From: Agrocybe praecox
Lineage: Eukaryota; Basidiomycota; Agaricomycetes; Agaricales; Agrocybaceae
DNA length: 64,000 bases
Assembly (NCBI GenBank): GCA_964017145.1
Contig: OZ024842.1
Span: 1,674,001 to 1,738,000, forward strand
Direction: 5' to 3'
The position numbers and the translations under genes were made by a program. How positions within the stretch are numbered: the first letter of the stretch is position 1; each line of letters begins with the position of its first letter. Below, one piece after another: positions 57,430 to 64,000 of the stretch. The notes beneath the pieces were generated by a model, which ran no database searches, had not been told where the DNA came from, and saw only the letters and a program-made list of their open reading frames with translations.

Positions 57430-58107
57430 CTATGGTGCTACAAGACTAGTCACCGCATATTTTGTACAACGGCCAATTTGGCCGGCGAAAAAAAAAAATA
57501 TATCAAATCTAATTTTATCGGTGTCAGGGATGATGGTCAGCCCAACATATACTCCACCATTAGATCCAAACTTCAATGTTAGCGTGAAATCAGTAGTGCC
57601 TGGTAAGATTGTTTGGAATGGATAGTATTTGTTAAACAAAAACATATTTTTCAACACATTTTCAACAATAATGGGACGTCCTCGAAGGAACCGGCACACT
57701 GCTACAGCTGCACATGCACGAAAATTCAGAAACACAAGGCAGTGGAAGAATAGGATGATAAGATAGATGGATGCGTATAAGCTGCAAAAGAAGCTCAGCA
57801 TCGAGTGCAATCCTACAGTTCGAAGAAATATACTTCCCATCGCCGCGTTCCGGAGCGCGTTGCAGCATTAGATTAGATTAGATAGCTAGATCTTCCTTAT
57901 ATGGAAGGCTTTACATAAACCGGCCAATCTGAACTCAGGTCGATTTTATAACTCGCTCAGTTTTTATTTTATCGAAATTCTGTCTAGAGGATCGATTCAT
58001 ATTGACAAATGAAAGCCTTTCTCTAGAGGGTTAAGAAATTTACCCATTTTCCGGACCCCCATTTCCGTTGTACAAAATATGCGGTGACTAGTCTTGTAGC
58101 ACCATAG
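57430..58107. mobile_element. Inverted-repeat element with perfect 43-bp termini (MITE-like)
   Basis: Positions 57430-57472 and 58065-58107 are exact reverse complements over 43 bases (left begins CTATGGTGCTACAAGAC). The core is about 590 bases. No transposase motif is seen; a minus-strand frame of 136 codons ends within the left terminal repeat and encodes hydrophobic residues of unclear meaning. A TA sits just inside each outer end (C-TA-TGG and CCA-TA-G), compatible with a TA-target element, but no longer target duplication is visible. The 8 bases CTATGGTG are directly doubled at the left end. Confidence 0.7.
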
Positions 58108-58288
58108 GAAATCCTGATACGTTACCATGCATAGTCCGGATATACCGAGGTCCGACATGTATTGAATCAAGTACGAGCAATTGCCAGTTTTCGATGATGG
58201 AATGGCGCATTGGCCACTTAAAAGCGGTTTGTTACCAGGCCTATGTTTAAACTCTTTCCCAGAAACTGTTACCCGTCTCTACTTCCTG

Positions 58289-59641
58289 ATGACTGACAAC
58301 GCACAACCACGTCCGTTCAAGATTGCAGTCGAGGACGAGACCCTTGATTGGATCAAGCAACGCGTTCAAACCGCCCGCATTATACCTGATGTACAGCAAC
58401 CTGAAGGCAAAGAATGGAATGACGGTGTTCCAAGCTCAGTCGTTAGCGAGCTGGTCGAATACTGGAAGAAGTCCTTTGACTGGAGAAAAGTGGAGGCCAA
58501 GCTGAATGCAACCTACAATATGTTTACCGTTGACATTGCGGAAGGCGATGAATTGATTAACTTACACTTTGTGCATCATCGTAGCGAGCGACCTGGAGCA
58601 ATTCCCTTGCTTTTTGCTCATGGCTGGCCCGGGAACTTCACGGAGGTGTGTTACTATTTTTCAACTGTTATGAACGGTTTCATGCTGAATTTTTTTCTAC
58701 CAAGGTGGAAAAACTCCTCAGTTTGACTTCGCCACAAGATCCAACGCAACAAGCGTTCCATGTTATTGCGCCCAGTATTCCAGGCTTTGTGTTTTCGTCT
58801 GCGCCAAAGGTTTGGCCGGTTCTATCGGGTACTTGACGAAAAATCTAATACGTATACGTTACAGGCCCCAGGATTCACCGTCCCGAGGATAGGAGAAATT
58901 TATCATAAGCTAATGTTGAAGCTTGGTTATACCAAATACATTGGGCAGGGCGGAGACTGGGGCTCTTTCATACTTCGCTCCATAGCACTTTCTCATCCCG
59001 AATCTTGCGTTGGTATCCATCTGAATATGATAATGGCACTCCCACCATCACCGACAAAAAATCCACTAACCCTTCTATGGCTCGTTCTCCGATGGTTCAC
59101 GCCTGAAGAAAAGAAAAAACTCGGTCGTATGCAATGGTGGATGAAGGACGAGTCTGGCTACTCCAGGATACAAGGGACCAAACCTCAGACCATTACCATC
59201 GGTCTCTCTGACTCGCCAGTAGGAATGCTGGCTTGGATCCGAGAGAAGCTGGAATCTTTGATTCAACCAGGATACAAATGGGATGAAGAATTAGTCATAA
59301 CCTGGGTTATGTTCTACCTACTCTCTGGAAGTTCTTGGCAGGCCAGGATCTACAAAGAAAGTATCCCGGCATTAGGGGAGCAGGTTATGAGCAAGCGCAT
59401 TTCCAAGAGTGTGGCATTTGGTATGAGCTGCTTCCCTTACGACGTAGGCTACATTCCTATTTGGTGGGCGAAAGCGACGGTAGCAGAGAATATTATTCTT
59501 TGGAAGGAACACGATAAGGGTGGGCACTTTCCATCTGTGGAATACCCAGACGTCTTGAAGGCGGACATTTGGGAGTTTGCAGCTTGTCTTTCACCGGAAA
59601 CACAGCGCGACCTCAAAGGACAGTTAGGAGCGAACTTGTAG
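58289..59641 (+). CDS. Microsomal-type epoxide hydrolase (alpha/beta hydrolase)
   Basis: Start MTDNAQPRPFKIAVEDETLD; an N-terminal EHN-like part (WIKQRVQTARIIPDVQQPEG, WKKSFDWRKVEAKLNA) then the fold: LLFAHGWPGNFTE (oxyanion HGWPG), FHVIAPSIPGFVFSS, GQGGDWGSFI (nucleophile Asp in GGDWGS), PVGMLAWIREKLE and a late KGGHFPSVEYPD with the catalytic His. Two introns (58648-58706 and about 58811-58864). An in-frame upstream ATG at 58181 would add 36 residues; MTDNAQ fits the family start better. It opens epoxides to diols, probably in detoxification. A possible mobile element lies about 180 bp upstream. Confidence 0.9.
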
Positions 59642-59817
59642 GACCTCCGTAGCATGTATAATTATCTTCTCGGGGTAGCGTAGTTATTTAATTTGAATTA
59701 TAAGGGCATTTACCAACACGTGTTGATGATTTGATGCTCAGCGCCGAACATTGAACAAGGTCTTTGTCGAGCGACATGTTTAACTAAAGACTCTATGACT
59801 CCCCCATTACACCTATA

Positions 59818-60849
59818 ATGCCTATTGCTACAGCTCCCGCCCTTTTGATCGGTCTCGGGGCACGTATTCTTCTTGATTATTTTACTCGCACGGACGGGCC
59901 CTTCGTCAAGGATTTCATCCTTGCTGGTGCTTGGGAAGGAGTGGCTTTGCACTATGCAGCGAAAGGCTTAAGCAACTCAATCCTCGCTATCGTGGTCGCT
60001 CTAGCCGCTGCGGGGAAGCTCTTCATTGATTTCAACTTTGGTGCCGACCTCACAAGATGCATTACGACAATCTTGGGTGTCGCCTTGGGGGTTTTATTCA
60101 CCGACTTCCTTTCCCAATACTTCGACAAACCGCGTCATTCATCTTCCAGGCGTCATAAGAAGACCACGTCGACCAAAGTTACGCCTCGCAAGCATGAGAA
60201 GGTCGGCGAAAAGGTCGTCCAATTTCGCCCCAGTGTTATAGGAGGCAGCGTCGAAACAGTGGCGGACATTACAGAAATCACAGAACTGAATACTCTTACC
60301 ACGACATCCCATTTCATCTCGGACATCACTTCTATTGACTCGAACTCGGACAAAATGGGACCGACGTCGTCAATGTCCGCACCAGAGCGGGAAGTTTATC
60401 TACTCAGGACCCGCGCTGCGTTGGCCGACAGCGAACGTCGACGACTCAAGGAAGAGAGAAAGTGGGCAATCTCTCAGGGGAACATTGCCAGGGCGTCACA
60501 AATGAAGTGGGAAGTCAAGCGCTATACATCTTTGATGGAAACTTTCAACCGCGAGGCAGATATGAAAGCTCAAGAAGGTAGGAGCCTGCTACATTACATT
60601 TGACAGACCTAAGGTTAAATGCTCATAACTCTTACAGCTAACGCTAACAGAGTTGGACATCGTCAGGCAGAAGTGGGCGAACCAAAATCTTCGTCATCTT
60701 CAAGTCCAAGAAACAAGACTATCAAGGCATCGCGCGACATTCCTATAAAAACCAATGGTGCCCCCGTCAACGGACACCCTCTTCCTGTGAGAATTGGGGT
60801 AAGGCGGCCTTCAAACGCAAAACTTTCAACACGAGATACCGATGGATAA
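59818..60849 (+). CDS. Unrecognised membrane protein with coiled-coil tail
   Basis: Start MPIATAPALLIGLGARILLD. Three hydrophobic segments (about residues 5-22, 50-68 and 80-102, e.g. ILAIVVALAAAGKLFIDF, ITTILGVALGVLFTDFL) suggest an integral membrane protein, followed by a basic Ser-rich tail (HSSSRRHKKTTSTK) and a charged helix (REVYLLRTRAALADSERRRL, KEERKWAISQGNIARA). An intron at about 60577-60639 joins to ANANRVGHRQAEVGEPKSSS and the end KLSTRDTDG. No known family comes to mind. Confidence 0.75.
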
Positions 60850-61345
60850 TATGACTTGTAATGTAAGTTATTTTTGTACGCCAAGTCGGACTCTTTCATT
60901 AACTCTTCTCCCCACTAGCTATGTCCTTGACATGCAGTACGAGCTTCAAAATATCGACTTCGCTCTCAAGTTTTTCTTAAAAAACTGCACGATAGGTGGC
61001 CAACAGATCGTCCGGCCAGGCAGTTTGCCTTGTTTCTTTTTCATGAACTTGACGCGAAGGATAGAATCACTAGCTTAGAAGTATTGCTCTACACTATCTC
61101 ATATCAACTTGTCCACTGGGACGAGAAATCCTGGATGTATATAGATAATGGTCGAGAAGGGATATTATAGATCCAGATAATACACTTTGTTGCAATTAAG
61201 ACGACTGTAACAGAAGAGAAATACAAATTTCGACATAGGCCAAGCAAGAAAAGAAGACGAAGAAGACGAAGACGGAAAAAAGACAGTATGTAAAATAACA
61301 ATGATATAAAAAATATAGAACACGGGCTCGTCCATGTCGAAAGCT
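60850..61345. other. Convergent intergenic region
   Basis: About 500 bases between two convergent stop codons. A GAAGAC-type purine repeat occurs at 61253-61275. No gene. Confidence 0.5.

Positions 61346-64000
<2,655 letters not shown>

Noticed and set aside
57400..57445. AAGGG-ATCGAAG-CCCTT stem-loop resembling a tRNA T-arm
   Set aside because: The loop lacks the TTCRANY pattern, no acceptor stem or A box is found at the right distance.

Overview
The window is nuclear DNA of a filamentous basidiomycete, most likely an Agaricomycete. The evidence is dense genes on both strands broken by many short introns (about 45-90 nt, GT...AG, CTRAY-like branch points), strict eukaryotic housekeeping genes, and fungal families such as Zn(II)2Cys6 regulators, an Mkk-type MAPKK and a Pcl5-like cyclin. 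Coding models below were assembled by hand by joining open frames at splice sites that keep the phase; outer coordinates are given and inner exon borders are described where they matter. No bacterial operons, CRISPR arrays, rRNA or convincing tRNA genes were seen.

Region 1-5251 is repeat-rich. It starts with a dispersed repeat that recurs at 31611-32017, followed by a 1.6 kb tandem duplication (842-2475 and 3252-4850). Each unit carries a TATA box, a four-exon gene for an unrecognised two-TM, coiled-coil protein, and an antisense fragment of an APH-like kinase gene. Exon indels between the sense paralogues are multiples of three, while one antisense fragment is frameshifted.

Region 5252-19619 holds U2SURP/SR140 (splicing), protein phosphatase 5 (PPT1), a secreted lysozyme/SLT-fold protein, a Pcl5-like cyclin with a 45-codon upstream ORF, a small conserved-looking protein and a secreted pepsin-like protease. 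Region 20774-30763 holds a short Zn2Cys6 regulator, a gene-poor 3.2 kb, an Mkk1/2-like MAPKK, the N-acetyltransferase NAA50 and a two-finger C2H2 regulator.

Region 32721-46831 holds COG7 (Golgi tethering), a SNAPC3/SNAP50-like snRNA transcription factor, two adjacent paralogous Zn2Cys6 regulators and a mitochondrial MmgE/PrpD dehydratase. Region 47008-64000 holds an unrecognised low-complexity protein, RNase H2 subunit B and DNA ligase I side by side (both with PCNA-binding motifs), SLU7 transcribed divergently from the ligase, a 678-bp element with perfect 43-bp inverted termini just upstream of an epoxide hydrolase, an unrecognised membrane protein, and the 3' part of CHD1 running off the right edge.

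Most genes are single-copy core functions (two splicing factors, an snRNA transcription factor, two lagging-strand or ribonucleotide-repair enzymes, a chromatin remodeller). The unusual material is concentrated in the left 5 kb, the paired regulators, the uORF-bearing cyclin and the inverted-repeat element.
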